From Laetiporus sulphureus 93-53 (Eukaryota; Basidiomycota; Agaricomycetes; Polyporales; Laetiporaceae), in the NCBI RefSeq assembly GCF_001632365.1, contig NW_024468592.1, positions 51,210 through 115,209 on the forward strand: DNA of 64,000 bases, read 5' to 3'. The position numbers and the translations under genes are program-made. Below are positions 1-10,491 of the stretch, piece by piece. Under the pieces are notes generated by a model. It was not told the DNA's origin and ran no database searches. It saw only the letters and a list, made by a program, of their open reading frames with translations. Position 1 is the first letter of the stretch; each line of letters opens with the position of its first letter.

Positions 1-1607
1 GGTTGTCCTTGTACATGCCCTCGCTATCCGACCAAAAGGCGCCTTTGAAGGTCGTTTTCAAAGCAGAGGCGTTCGCCGACCAAGCTGCAGAGAGCTCGCT
101 ATCACCCAAGTAATTGGCCAATTCAGCACTATTCGTGAGGACCTGATCGAATGTGTATATCAGCACGTTTACAGCCGTACAGAGACTTACATACCTTGTA
201 AAATATAGCATTCGCCTCAGAGTTGTATCCGCCCTGCCAAAGCCTGCCCCAGTCCCGCGTTCCGGTGACGTTAAGCAGGCCCGTGCTGTCAACCACCAAG
301 CTCTCCAAATACGACACCGCCTTTGTGTAGTTCACCCAAATGCCCTCCAGCCATTCGATGTCCCCTGAGTACAGATGGTAATTGTACGTCCCGATCAGGG
401 TCCAGCCGTGGTAAGTGTCGCTGCCCGTCTGGCTCAGAGGCGGGCCAGACTCGGGCAGCTCGCCGGTGTCCGGGTTGATCTGGGAGAACATAGTTGAGAG
501 CGCGTTGCGGGTCGGGATGAGGTCGTTCGTCGATACGAATTGGGTCGGCACGGCGATACCCATGTCACCTAGGATCAATCATTAAGCGCAGATACCCTCG
601 CATATGAGCAGTTCAGGAAAGCACCTGGCCAGACGGCACTATCTTCGCTGTCAGATCAATAGTATGAATCCCAGTGCTTCGATCCTTACCGATCACGCTT
701 CGCGCCGTCAACGATGATCGGTCCCGCGATACCAAGTGTCGCGTTATTCAGCCAGCCTAACTCAGCCATCAGCTCAGCAATATCCGGTACAAGACAGTGT
801 TCACGAACCAGGGGAAGAGACGAAAGGCACCATTCTGCCTGTGTTCAACGGGACAGTGTCTGTTTGTACCGTATATGCGCCAGAATACCATATCTAGCGG
901 AGTTGTCAGCCGGGGTCATGCAATGCAAAGCACGTTGGTTCCGACCTTCGTCAAGAAGTCCTCATCAAAGTAGGTTGGGTCGGATGCATAGAAATAACCG
1001 CTGTAGTTTCTCATGTTCTCGTAATGAGGCATAAAGGAGATCGCACAAGAGACGTTTGCGATCGTGATATTGATAGTAGACGTAGATGCGACGGTCAAAT
1101 AACGGAAGCCGCCTCTCAGTCGTTCGGGTGGCTGCGTCCACAGCCCAGTTTCAAGTGGCGGAGAGACGAGCAGGACGCCGTCGTAAGACATGTTAGCAGA
1201 AGGGTACGAAGAGTCGTCGGAGGTGTACGGGCTGATGAACATCGGAGATTCCGTGAAGGCCAAAGAGATAGACGAGTCAGAGTTGACTTCGTCGAGGTTC
1301 ATCGAAATGAGTCCTCCAACCTAGCAAAAATTAGTTGTAAAGAGTATTGACAAGCAGCCGCAGGCGGGAGTGCTCTCACCTCGAGCCCGAAGTCGAGAGT
1401 TATGTACGAGCCATTACTGGACAGCGTTGCACTACCGTCCGAGACGAGGCCATCCGCGTTCACCACATCGCCACTGGAACTGTGTATGGCACGAGGGTAG
1501 ACAGTCCTAGACTCCGGGGCGAGGTTGAACGCATCCCAAGGACCGCTCGGGGCTGCACTTACGGCGGAGGCCACGAGCAGCGACAGGAGCAACAGGGGCG
1601 AAGACAT
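1..1607 (-). CDS. Secreted GtaA-like glutaminase, copy 1 (partial, C-terminal part beyond the window)
   Basis: This is the first of three tandem paralogues and probably encodes an extracellular glutaminase of the fungal GtaA type (DUF5127/DUF4965/DUF1793 family), which releases ammonia from glutamine outside the cell. The protein starts with a hydrophobic signal peptide (MSSPLLLLSLLVASAVSA) followed by the conserved APSGPWDAFNLAPESRTVYP block. The later family blocks DTYHGWTLIGTYNYHLYSGD and DWGRLWQGGYNSEANAI are present. Minus-strand exons by splice sites: 1607-1380, 1320-946, 893-809, 756-690, a 14-nt exon 638-625, 568-195, and 142 to beyond base 1. Exon lengths 228, 375, 85, 67 and 14 match copy 3 exactly. 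The last two exons seen in copies 2 and 3 lie outside the window. The family assignment is recognition from sequence; the glutaminase activity is inferred. Confidence 0.85.
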
Positions 1608-2463
1608 CGTGCACCAACGGTCTCATCGTCTCCCATCGTGCATCACGTATATGTGTGCGAAACAGAAACGTACGGGATGGTGGCAGCGAGGAAAAGGACA
1701 TCACGAGACTGTCTCCGGGCGGCCCGCAGCCCACCGAAGAATGCTCAGCAGCGAAGCACTGTCAGGTCAGCAGTCTGGAATGCAGCATGGTACGGTGTTC
1801 TATGCAGACTACACCGGCTGCGATGATGCACAGATGTGTGAATAGGCTGAAAATTCATGCACGGCACTCACATCATACGGTCACCCTATGATTGGCATTG
1901 CATCCCAAGAACATCTTGCTGACAGGTGGACGATGAACGTATGTGATAGCAGTCAAACGCTGAGCACAGCAGTGGGCAAAAGAGCCATCGGGGCATGCTG
2001 CTAGCATGATGGACACTGTCCGGGCCAAATTGTTGTTGGTCAGTCACTCCAGTGTCTGCGATCCTGACTGCATCGAACGAGCCTGCGAGTGAAAGTACGC
2101 ATAGTATGCTGTTCAAATTGTACTTTTATTCCTTAACTCGTTTTGGACCTAACGCGCGCACTTTGAACAGCATACGCATAGAACCATCAGGAGAGGATAT
2201 CTACGTATAGTACCATTACGAAACACGAACTACGTTGTCTCGCCTAAACGCGGTCACGTGCCGGTGTGGCGACGCGACCTGACGCGACACGCTCTCAGCG
2301 CGCCCACTCCGCCGACGACACCGCCGACGATAGCACCAATGGGGCTACTCCGAGTCAGGGTTTCTCAGCCTTTGACTCGTTCACTACCGGCTGCAACGTT
2401 GTGCTGTTGTTACCTACACAAATACATTGTGTGAATGTTTCGATACATACACAATCGCTCCCA
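1608..2463. other. Intergenic, glutaminase copy 1 promoter and copy 2 3' flank
   Basis: I see no supportable gene here. The stretch holds a TATA-like ATATAC about 35 bp upstream of the copy 1 start (read on the minus strand) and a CACGTG E-box at 2255-2260. Next to it is a short direct repeat of GACGCGAC. Confidence 0.5.
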
Positions 2464-4875
2464 TCAGTTCTGTATGCGGATAGTGTGGTTTCCGCCGTCT
2501 AGCTCAATCGAGAGAGAGCCATTGCCGTCAATTGCACTACCATCCACCGTGACCGTACCATTCATTGGCAGCTCCACAATACCACTCGTTCCCTTTGGAG
2601 TTGAAATCGAGATGTTGAAGGCGGCCGTGCTCGAGGACCACTGAACTCCGTACCACCCAAGCGCCGTCTCGAATCCGCCCTCTGCAGATGAGAGGTCAGA
2701 AGTGTGCGGGGCAACCGACCATGTCTGTCCATTTGGCGATGTCACCGTGAGACCAAGAACATAGTACGTCAGCGCCGACGTTGCCCCGGTGCTCCAGCCG
2801 TGGGAATGGCTGATGTATGATGCGTCGTAATCGTATCCGTCATACGAACGGTAGCTGTGCGGACACGGTGAGATCGAAAGCTACTCCATTGTCAACGACG
2901 AATCCGCTTACTAAAGAGACCCATTTGCGGTGTATCCTTCCAGCATCGTCGACTGAACGCTCAATGGCGTGTACAGCATATACCCCCATTCGCGATGAAG
3001 GAAATCCATAGCACGCCTATCTTGGCCGGCAACGAAATGTGCTTGGAGCTGTTTACACATTCAAAATCAGATCTCACACAGACAAAAAAAAGCAATTGCC
3101 AACCTCGAATCCTCCGATAAAAGGAGCAACGGTATCAGGGAGTTCGGGCGATACCGAGCCAATCTCGTTCCAATATCTCGTGAGGCCTTCACTAACAGCT
3201 GCAGCCTGTTCGATCGATTCTGTCAGGTTGAAGAGAACAGCAAGAGAATTTCCGTCCTGAGGAAAGAGGGACGAAGTCAAATTGTCCTTGTACATGCCCT
3301 CGCTGTCCACCCAGAAAGCGTTGTTGAATGTCGCTTTCAAGGCAGAAGCGTTCGTCAACCATGCCTCAGACAGATCGCTGTCACCTAGATAGCTGGATAG
3401 CTCAGCGCTGTTTGTCAGGACCTTAAAAATGACGAATAAGAGCGTGTCTGATGAATCCGTATTGCATCACGTACCTTGTAGTAGATCGCGTTGGCCTCGG
3501 AGTTATGCCCACCCTGCCAAAGCCGGCCCCAGTCGAGGGGCCAGCTTACATCCAACAATCCCGTATCATCGACCAGGCCTTCCAAATAATGCACCGCCTT
3601 CGTATAGTTAGTCCAGATCTCCTCCAACCATTCCGTGTCCCCAGAGTACAGATGGTAGTTGTAAGCTCCGATTAGGCTCCACGCATGGTACGTGTCGCTG
3701 TTCCCGAGGTCAAGCACAGGGCCTGAATATGGCAACTGGCCGGTCTCCGGGTTCTGTAAGGAGAACAAGGTCGAGAGTGCGTTGCTTGTCGAAATGAGGT
3801 CGTTCGTCGACACAAACTGCGTTGGCACGGCAATGCCCAGATCACCTTGTGTACAAGTCAGTTTCAGTGTGTGATCAAGATTCAAGTCTTTCACCTGGCC
3901 AAACGGTCCTGTCCTAAAGTCAGCTAGTGTTCAGACACATCTAGCAATAAGTAACTGCTTGCCGGTCACGTTTTGCGCCATCGACAACGATGGGCCCTGC
4001 AACTCCGATTGTTGCGTTGTTCAACCAACCTGGAGCTCTGCGTCAACATATGTTTGACTGACAGGTAATTGAATAACTGACCAGGAGAAGAGACGTAAGG
4101 CTCCCTTCCTGAATTCACAGCGATTGTATCCGTCTGTACCGTATATGCACCGGAATACCAGATCTAGTCGCAAGTCAGTCAATCTTGGAAGTATGCAAAA
4201 AGTAGCTAAGTAAAACCTTAGTCAAAAAGTCTTCATCGGAATAGGCAAGATCCGATGCATAGAAGTACCCGCTGTAGTTGCGCAGGTTCTCAAAATGAGG
4301 CATAAACGAGATGCCGCAAGAGACATTCGAAATCGTGACGTTGCTGCTCGAAGTAGACGTGACAGTCAGATAGCGGAATCCGCCTCTCAGACGTGCAGAT
4401 GGCTGCGTCCAAAAGCCAGTCTCGAGTGGAGCAGATACAAGCAGGGCACCGTCATAAGACATGTTCGCAGAAGCAACAACAGAATCATCGGACTCGAGTG
4501 GGCGGATGAATAGTGGGGACTCCGTGAATGCCAGGGCAATAGATGAGCCAAAGGCGATATCGTCGAAAGTCATGGAGATCAGTCCCCCAACCTAATAATG
4601 TTAACGGCGCCGAGCATGATGTCAGACATGAATCGAGATACTCTCACCTCGAGACCAAAATCGAGGGTTACATACGCTCCAATCCCTGCGAAGGTGGCGC
4701 TGCCTTTTGCTACAAGGCCGTCAGCACCAACGACGTCACCGCCATACTCGTGTACGGCCTGAGGGTAGACGGCCCTGGACTCTGGAGCGAGGTTGAAAGC
4801 ATCCCAAGGTCCACTTGGAGCGGCACCATGGACAGCGGCCACCAGAAGAGGCGCAAAAAGCAAGGACCAAAGCAT
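2464..4875 (-). CDS. Secreted GtaA-like glutaminase, copy 2 (complete)
   Basis: Second tandem paralogue, complete at a predicted 660 residues. The start at 4875 is chosen because it begins the signal peptide MLWSLLFAPLLVAAVHG, aligned with the other copies; an upstream in-frame start would add a hydrophilic leader. Nine exons: 4875-4648, 4591-4217, 4163-4082, 4029-3963, 3908-3895, 3845-3475, 3421-3104, 3048-2912 and 2854-2464; the lengths sum to 661 codons with stop. Intron 4 appears to begin with GCAAGC instead of GT, so it is a GC-AG intron; copies 1 and 3 have GT at the same place. The family blocks WYSGAYTVQT, DTYHAWSLIGAYNYHLYSGD and LEGY-type C-terminal sequence are present. Expected secreted and glutamine-hydrolysing by family. 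Confidence 0.88.
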
Positions 4876-5401
4876 CTTGCGTCGAAGCTCAGTCGCATCC
4901 GCCACGTCGTGCATGCATATATACAATTAGATAACACATGGAGAGGTAAGAGAAGGATGGTGCCATCAATGGAACAGACCCCGTTCGGCCCGTTTCCGAC
5001 AGAACATGGTCAAGTTTATACAGTAGTCGAGGCCGGTGCGGTCAGCAGTTCGCCAAAGAATGATGGTAAGGGCTTCCGTAAAGATCACGCTACCATCGCA
5101 CTGGTGCATCTTAGTACTGCGAATCAGAAGTTGTGGAACTTACATCGTATATGCATGGGTCAGAGGACCTATCCTATACTTTAAACATTTTGCCAGAATC
5201 TACACGCGGCATACGAGCCCGTTCGTGGCAGCGATCAACGCATACTCGAGAGAGCTAGATCGCTTACGACCGACTTGTTGACTAAACTCCGGATGAGATT
5301 CCACATGAAGCACTTCTCGCCGTTTCTCGGGCACCGTGACTTGGGATTTCGCTGCATCGAACTACTCCGAAATAGCGATATACTTGAGCATACCGAAAAG
5401 A
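4876..5401. other. Intergenic between glutaminase copies 2 and 3
   Basis: Contains the copy 2 promoter and the 3' flank of copy 3. No coding sequence supported. Confidence 0.5.
4917..4923 (-). promoter_or_regulatory. TATA-like element of glutaminase copy 2
   Basis: Read on the minus strand, TATATA lies about 42 bp upstream of the copy 2 ATG at 4875. A GATAA core (plus strand, 4930-4934) follows; GATA sites often mediate nitrogen control of fungal catabolic genes, but a single core is weak evidence. Confidence 0.35.
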
Positions 5402-7817
5402 TCAGCTCTGGACAGTAATCGTATGATTGCCTCCGGTAACGGACAAAGGGCTGGAACCATCCTCCGCTACCATTGCCCCATCAACAATAATTGTCCCATT
5501 CATCGGAAGGCTCACAGCCCCACTGGTTCCTTCTGGCGTGGAGATTGAAACGTTGAAGGAGTCCGCGCTTGACGTCCAATCTACACCGAACCAGCCAAGC
5601 GGCGTAGAAAACCCACCCTGCGCTGCGGGAAGTCCCGACGTGTGAGGAGCGACAGACCACGTCTGTCCTTGCGGAGAGGTGACCGTCAGGCCCAGAACGT
5701 AGAACGTCAGCGCGGAGGTGGGCCCGGTGCTCCAGCCATGAGAGTGGCTCACGAACGACGCATCATAGTTATATCCGTCGTAAGACCGGTAGCTAAGCAG
5801 AACGTGAGGGCGAGAGTAGCCCGTCAATGAGCCACTCACTAGAGGGAGCCGTTTGATGTGTAACCTTCCAGGAACGTGGAACCAACGCTAATGGGAGTAT
5901 AGAGCATGTATCCCCACTCGAGATGCAAGAGCTCCAGGGCACGAGCATCGTTTCCAGCAACGAAGTGTGCTTGCACCTGAAACAGTATACCCTCAACACG
6001 AGCCGAAGTCGTGATTAGACAAGCTCACCTCAAACCCACCAATGAAAGGTGCGATGTTATCCGGCAGCTCCGGGGATATCGCTCCAAACTCATTCCAGTT
6101 CTTCGTCAAACCGTCACTGATGGAAGAGGCTTGCTCTGCCGCTGTCGTGAGATTGTACAACACCGCAATGGCGTTTCCATCCTGCGGGAAGAGGGTGGAA
6201 GTTTCGTTGTCACGATACATACCCTCATTTTCTGACCAGAAAGCTTCATTGAACTTTGTCTTCAGGACAGTGGCATTGTGTATATATTCTGCTGCCAACG
6301 CTGAGTCGCTGAGGTAGCTGGCCAGTTCCGCGCTGTTGAGCAAAACCTGTGGAATGCATGTCAGTCTCGTCTGAGAGTCCAGTGACTATGTGCGGAGTGC
6401 ATGCGCAACCTTGTAGAATATCGCGTTTGCTTCCGAATTATACCCTCCCTGCCACAGTCTACCCCAATCCCCTGTGCCGGTGACGTATAGCAGCCCAGTA
6501 TCATCCACTTTGTTTGCCAAATACTGCATCGCCTTGGTATAATTGCTCCACATGCCCTGCAGCCATTCTGTATCTCCAGTGTACAGATAATAGTTGTATG
6601 TTCCGATTAATGTCCAGGCTTGATACGTATCGCTGCCTTGCTCGCTCAATGGGGGACCAGAATAGGGTAGTTCACCTGTCTCGGGATTTTGTTCGGAGAA
6701 AATGGACTCGATTGAGTTCCGTGCGGGAGTCAGATCATAAGTGGAGACAAATTCCGTTGGCACCGCTATGCCCATGTCGGCTATGATTTGTAGGCAATGA
6801 GCACCTAGTCAATCTCGCGAATGAATGATGATAGCACCTAACCAAATGGCACTGCAAATAAAATCAGTCACACTGCCTGACACTCGCGAGCTGACAGACT
6901 GACCGTCCGCGCTTTGCACCATCAATGATGAGCGGAGTTGCAATTCCAGCAGTTGCATTGTTATACCAGCCTGACATCCATCAGCATCTTCTGATGCCAC
7001 TTCCAGAGTTATCCTACCAGGTGAGCCCAGAGGGGGATCAACCCTACCAGTATCTGCCGCAATTGTGGCCGTTTGCACGGTATATGCGCCAGAATACCAT
7101 ATCTTGCAGAGCATCAGAGATGTTAGTACCAGATACGAATACTCCAAGCGTGCAATGTGGAGCACCTTCGTAAGAAAGTCATGGTCGACGTACGACGGAT
7201 CTGTCGCATAGAAATAGCCCGTGTAATTTCTTAGATCTTCCACGTGTGGCATGAACGTTATAGCGCATGATATGTTGGAAATCGTGACGGAGCTGTCGGA
7301 AGTATAGACAACGGTCAAGTAGCGAAAACCACCTCTCAAGTGCACGGAAGGCATCGTATAGAGTCCGACTTCAAGCGGAGCATGTACTTCCAGCACGCCG
7401 TCATAGGACATATTGGCAGACTGATCTGCAGAGTCGTCAGACGTGAGGGGGCTGATGTACAAAGGAGATTCCGTAAAGGATAGAGCGACGGCTGAGGTCG
7501 ATGCAACTTCATCAAAGTTCATCGAGATGAGACCGCCGACCTTATATGACATTCAGCTTAATTTCGCGTATCATCTCTGCTACGCTCACCTCTTGACCGA
7601 AATCAAGGGTTACGTACGAACCACTTCCGGAGAAAGTGGCGGGGCCATTGGAGACCAAGCCTTCTGCATTTGAGATTGCGCCACTGACGTTGTGCACAAA
7701 CCGAGGGTAGACTGTCTTCGACCTTGGTGACAGATTAAATGTATCCCAAGACCCAGAGGGAGCCACAGAAAATACGGCAGCAACTAGCCACTGTGCGAAG
7801 CAAAGTAGGGAAAGCAT
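5402..7817 (-). CDS. Secreted GtaA-like glutaminase, copy 3 (complete)
   Basis: Third tandem paralogue, predicted 661 residues. Nine exons: 7817-7590, 7540-7166, 7102-7018, 6970-6904, 6851-6838 (14 nt), 6780-6410, 6346-6029, 5976-5840 and 5792-5402, summing to 662 codons with stop. The start at 7817 opens the signal peptide MLSLLCFAQWLVAAVFS; an in-frame ATG at 7841 is an alternative. This copy is more diverged: the TVWPGD motif common to the family reads AIWLAD across the micro-exon junction. Family blocks such as DTYQAWTLIGTYNYYLYTGD and DWGRLWQGGYNSEANAI remain. It is probably a secreted glutaminase that feeds nitrogen assimilation, as inferred for its neighbours. Whether the diverged motif affects activity cannot be judged from sequence. 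Confidence 0.87.
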
Positions 7818-8594
7818 CGTTCTTGCAACCCAGGGTTGCATCTTATGATTCACTCTCTTAAATAGTCCAACCTCAGCATCAACGAGCAGTGGGAAAATAC
7901 GGAGAAAACCTGAGGCGAGAGGACATCGTGCATCATGAGACCCATGACCACCAGCGGGCGGACCGTCGCAGCGGCGAGCTGACATGCAAGCAAAGGTGCA
8001 GAGAAAAAGAAACCACGGTGCCCTGACGATACCGAACTTTCAGACTGCAAAAGCACAACGATGTATGGGTGGAAGCGACGACTTACAGCAGGAGACGGCA
8101 CGAGTTGCGAAATGTTTAGACTGCTCCTCTTGAGAAGGTCCATTAAAACGGAATACAGGCAGCAACATTCTCCTTCTCAGGAAGACAGACGAGTGGAGTC
8201 ATGTATTCTCGCCTCTGGACACCTGTGGCGGAGATGGACGGATTTCTCGAAGAGGAGCATTGCATTGCCAAGTTGTGTGGGAGAGCCTCAGAGCTACTGG
8301 AACCACTGATAAGCGCCCATATGAGACGCGGTGCACGTGACACGGATTTGGCCACGATTCAGAAGCGGAAGCAGAAGTTCAAGTTGAGTTCAAGCCGGCT
8401 TGCAGCTTTGAGCTTGCCTTCATCATTTTCTTCCCCTACAGTTTTTCTCCCAACGACGAGCGTAAAATTGCGTTGCTCTTAGCGAAAGCAAGCGTTATCA
8501 GAAGCCGGCATAGGGGCGTTCACCTGCAGTTCTCCACGAACCGCGAAACGCGTTGCTAAGTTGGCGGCGGTGACCAGCCACTGCAACGCGTGTT
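7818..8594. other. Intergenic between glutaminase copy 3 and the BTB gene
   Basis: Divergent promoter region. A CATCGTGCAT box near 7924 resembles sequence around the copy 1 start, suggesting a shared ancestral 5' flank. No gene is supported; open frames here lack homology or splice logic. Confidence 0.45.
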
Positions 8595-9660
8595 ATGGCG
8601 AACCAAGATCGACTATCTCCTCCTCCCAAGCGTATGAGATATGCAGGAGGGTATTATTCTACAGTGGAGAAGAGCTCCCCTACGCGGCCATTCTGGTTCG
8701 CCGACGGTGACATCGTCCTGGATGTAGAACGACACCTGTTCAAGATACACCGAAAGCGTCTACAATGTTCGGATATCTTCTCAGACATGCTGGCTGTCCC
8801 ACAGCCAGATGTAGTTGACAAAGTGGATGACTGTCCTATTGTGAGTCTACCAGATGCCGCACAGGACTGGCTTGTTGCGTTGCAGTGGATGTACGAACCC
8901 GCGTGAGTGCTACGGTTGTTTTCGGAATGCGATGGTTTCATCTGTTCGACGTATGACATTTAGTGCTTTCAATAAAATGATACATCCCATTCCTTTCACT
9001 CTCATCCCCAGCGCACTTCGCATAGGGACAAAATATGAGATTGGCGCTCTCCGTAAGTGGGCTGTAAATCACTTGCGGGCGCGCTGGCCCTCTGACCTTG
9101 AACACATGGATACGAGCTCTCTGCCTTGCGCCGCCGGTGAGCCTCATATTGCTTCACCTTATAATGATTCTTACATGTCACGCTTGCATCATGCAGAGGC
9201 GATCGCTCTGGCACGCGAGTGCGACGTCCCCGAGATCCTCCCCGCCGCGTTCTACGCACTATCTCTACAACGATGGGGCTACAACGCGGAGGGCGGCCGC
9301 TCACACCTCATCCTGTCCCCTGCGGACATGCGGCGGCTCGTCATCGGGCGCGAGCATTTGCATCACTTCACCGCGCGGATCCTGCAGGACCCATTCATGA
9401 CGCGGCCGGATGGGCCGTCATTCGACTCATGTGCGCAGTGCAGAGAGCCCCTGCAACGATATTGGCGTGCCAAGGTCGTTTCGGACCCGCACTCGCCTTT
9501 CGAATGCTGGCTGTTACGAGAATTGTATGTGATGGCGACGTGTGCGGACGAGCTGTTTGAGGCAACATTGTGTGTGACGTGCTTGTCGTGGCACAAGGAC
9601 ATGGCGTGGGCTAGATTCGACGGTCTCAAGTCGTCCATCCCTGATTTCTTCTGTTTGTGA
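8595..9660 (+). CDS. BTB/POZ domain protein
   Basis: Encodes a predicted 314-residue protein from three exons (8595-8902, 8964-9136, 9197-9660; 945 nt with stop). The N-terminal half carries a BTB/POZ fold signature: FWFADGDIVLDVERHLFKIH, then a segment in which residues become exposed and oligomerise (SDIFSDML), then the long helix KYEIGALRKWAVNHLRARWP. Proteins of this architecture are expanded in Agaricomycetes and are generally uncharacterised; BTB domains mediate dimerisation or Cullin-3 binding. The C-terminal half has CxxC pairs (CAQCREPLQ and CVTCLSW) that might bind a metal. The second intron was recognised because reading through it interrupts the AAEAIALARECDVPEILPAA helix. Specific function unknown. 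Confidence 0.85.
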
Positions 9661-10002
9661 ATGACCTTGCGCATGCTTTTTGGACTACCTAGTGCTCATC
9701 TTGTGATACCATTGTAACTTTCACTGCGGATACTCAGCAATGTCCAGCCAGAGCTGGTTGAGTGCTTGATAGATCGTTTCTGTGTTTCTTATTCATTATG
9801 TGTACACATCGACGTCCGACCGCTGCGTTCAAAGGCCAAAGCATCGCCGGCAAGCCGTTGTCGGCGCAAGTAGAGCGGCTAGGTACATGAGCAGATACTG
9901 GAACAATAATACAGTAATGTGAAGCTAAACATCATGGTATAGTAGAGCATTTCGCGAGGAAAATAGCAGCGGGTAGGACCCCACTCTCGCACAAGTGCAA
10001 GG
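9661..10002. other. Convergent 3' flanks of BTB gene and SRP9
   Basis: Short convergent intergenic stretch with no supported gene. Confidence 0.5.
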
Positions 10003-10491
10003 CTACTTCTTCTTCTTTGGCTTCTTTTTCTTGACGCCGCCGCCGCCGCCCGCTGCGCCCGTAGTATCAACTGCAGCTGCAGGAGCAGGAATACCTTTCG
10101 TCGAGGGCTCTGGTGCTTCAGCTTTCACGGGGCCAGCCGATGCCTGCTGCGGTCGTCGGTTCTGCATCCTCTGCATCAACGAGAGGTTCAACGCCTCGAA
10201 CCGGTTCAGGTATAAAGAAGAATGCGTCTTGAACTTCAAGCACTGCTCATTCCACGCATTCAGCACTCGTAACCTCGCCGTCCGCATACTAATCACTCAC
10301 GGTCGTGTTGTCCGTGATCTTCAGCACCAGCTTCCCCTCCGACGCCCTCCACTTCACACAATACCGAGTCTGCAGCGCGTCAGCGTCAACGCACACCATC
10401 GAGGCAGCGCAGCACGTACTGTGGTGGGAGCCTTGTCATAGAGGGCCTCCGCCGCCTCTTGGAACTGCTGCCAGGATTGAATGTACACCAT
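10003..10491 (-). CDS. SRP9: Signal recognition particle subunit SRP9
   Basis: Predicted 126-residue SRP9 homologue from three minus-strand exons: 10491-10420, 10369-10301 and 10242-10003. In animals and many fungi, SRP9 pairs with SRP14 on the Alu domain of SRP RNA and slows elongation during co-translational targeting to the endoplasmic reticulum. The N-terminus MVYIQSWQQFQEAAEALYDK matches the SRP9 start (family form: YxxWEEFxxAAExLY). It is followed by RYCVKWRASEGKLVLKITD, the typical strand pair, and CLKFKTHSSLYLNRFEALN. The tail is unusual for SRP9: an Ala/Pro-rich stretch, five glycines and a lysine-rich end (KKKKPKKKK). The start at 10491 is the family start; a longer in-frame upstream stretch is hydrophilic and not conserved. 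Confidence 0.85.

Noticed and set aside
8061..8482. Overlapping open frames between glutaminase copy 3 and the BTB gene
   Set aside because: No family features, mutually overlapping on both strands, and located in a divergent promoter.
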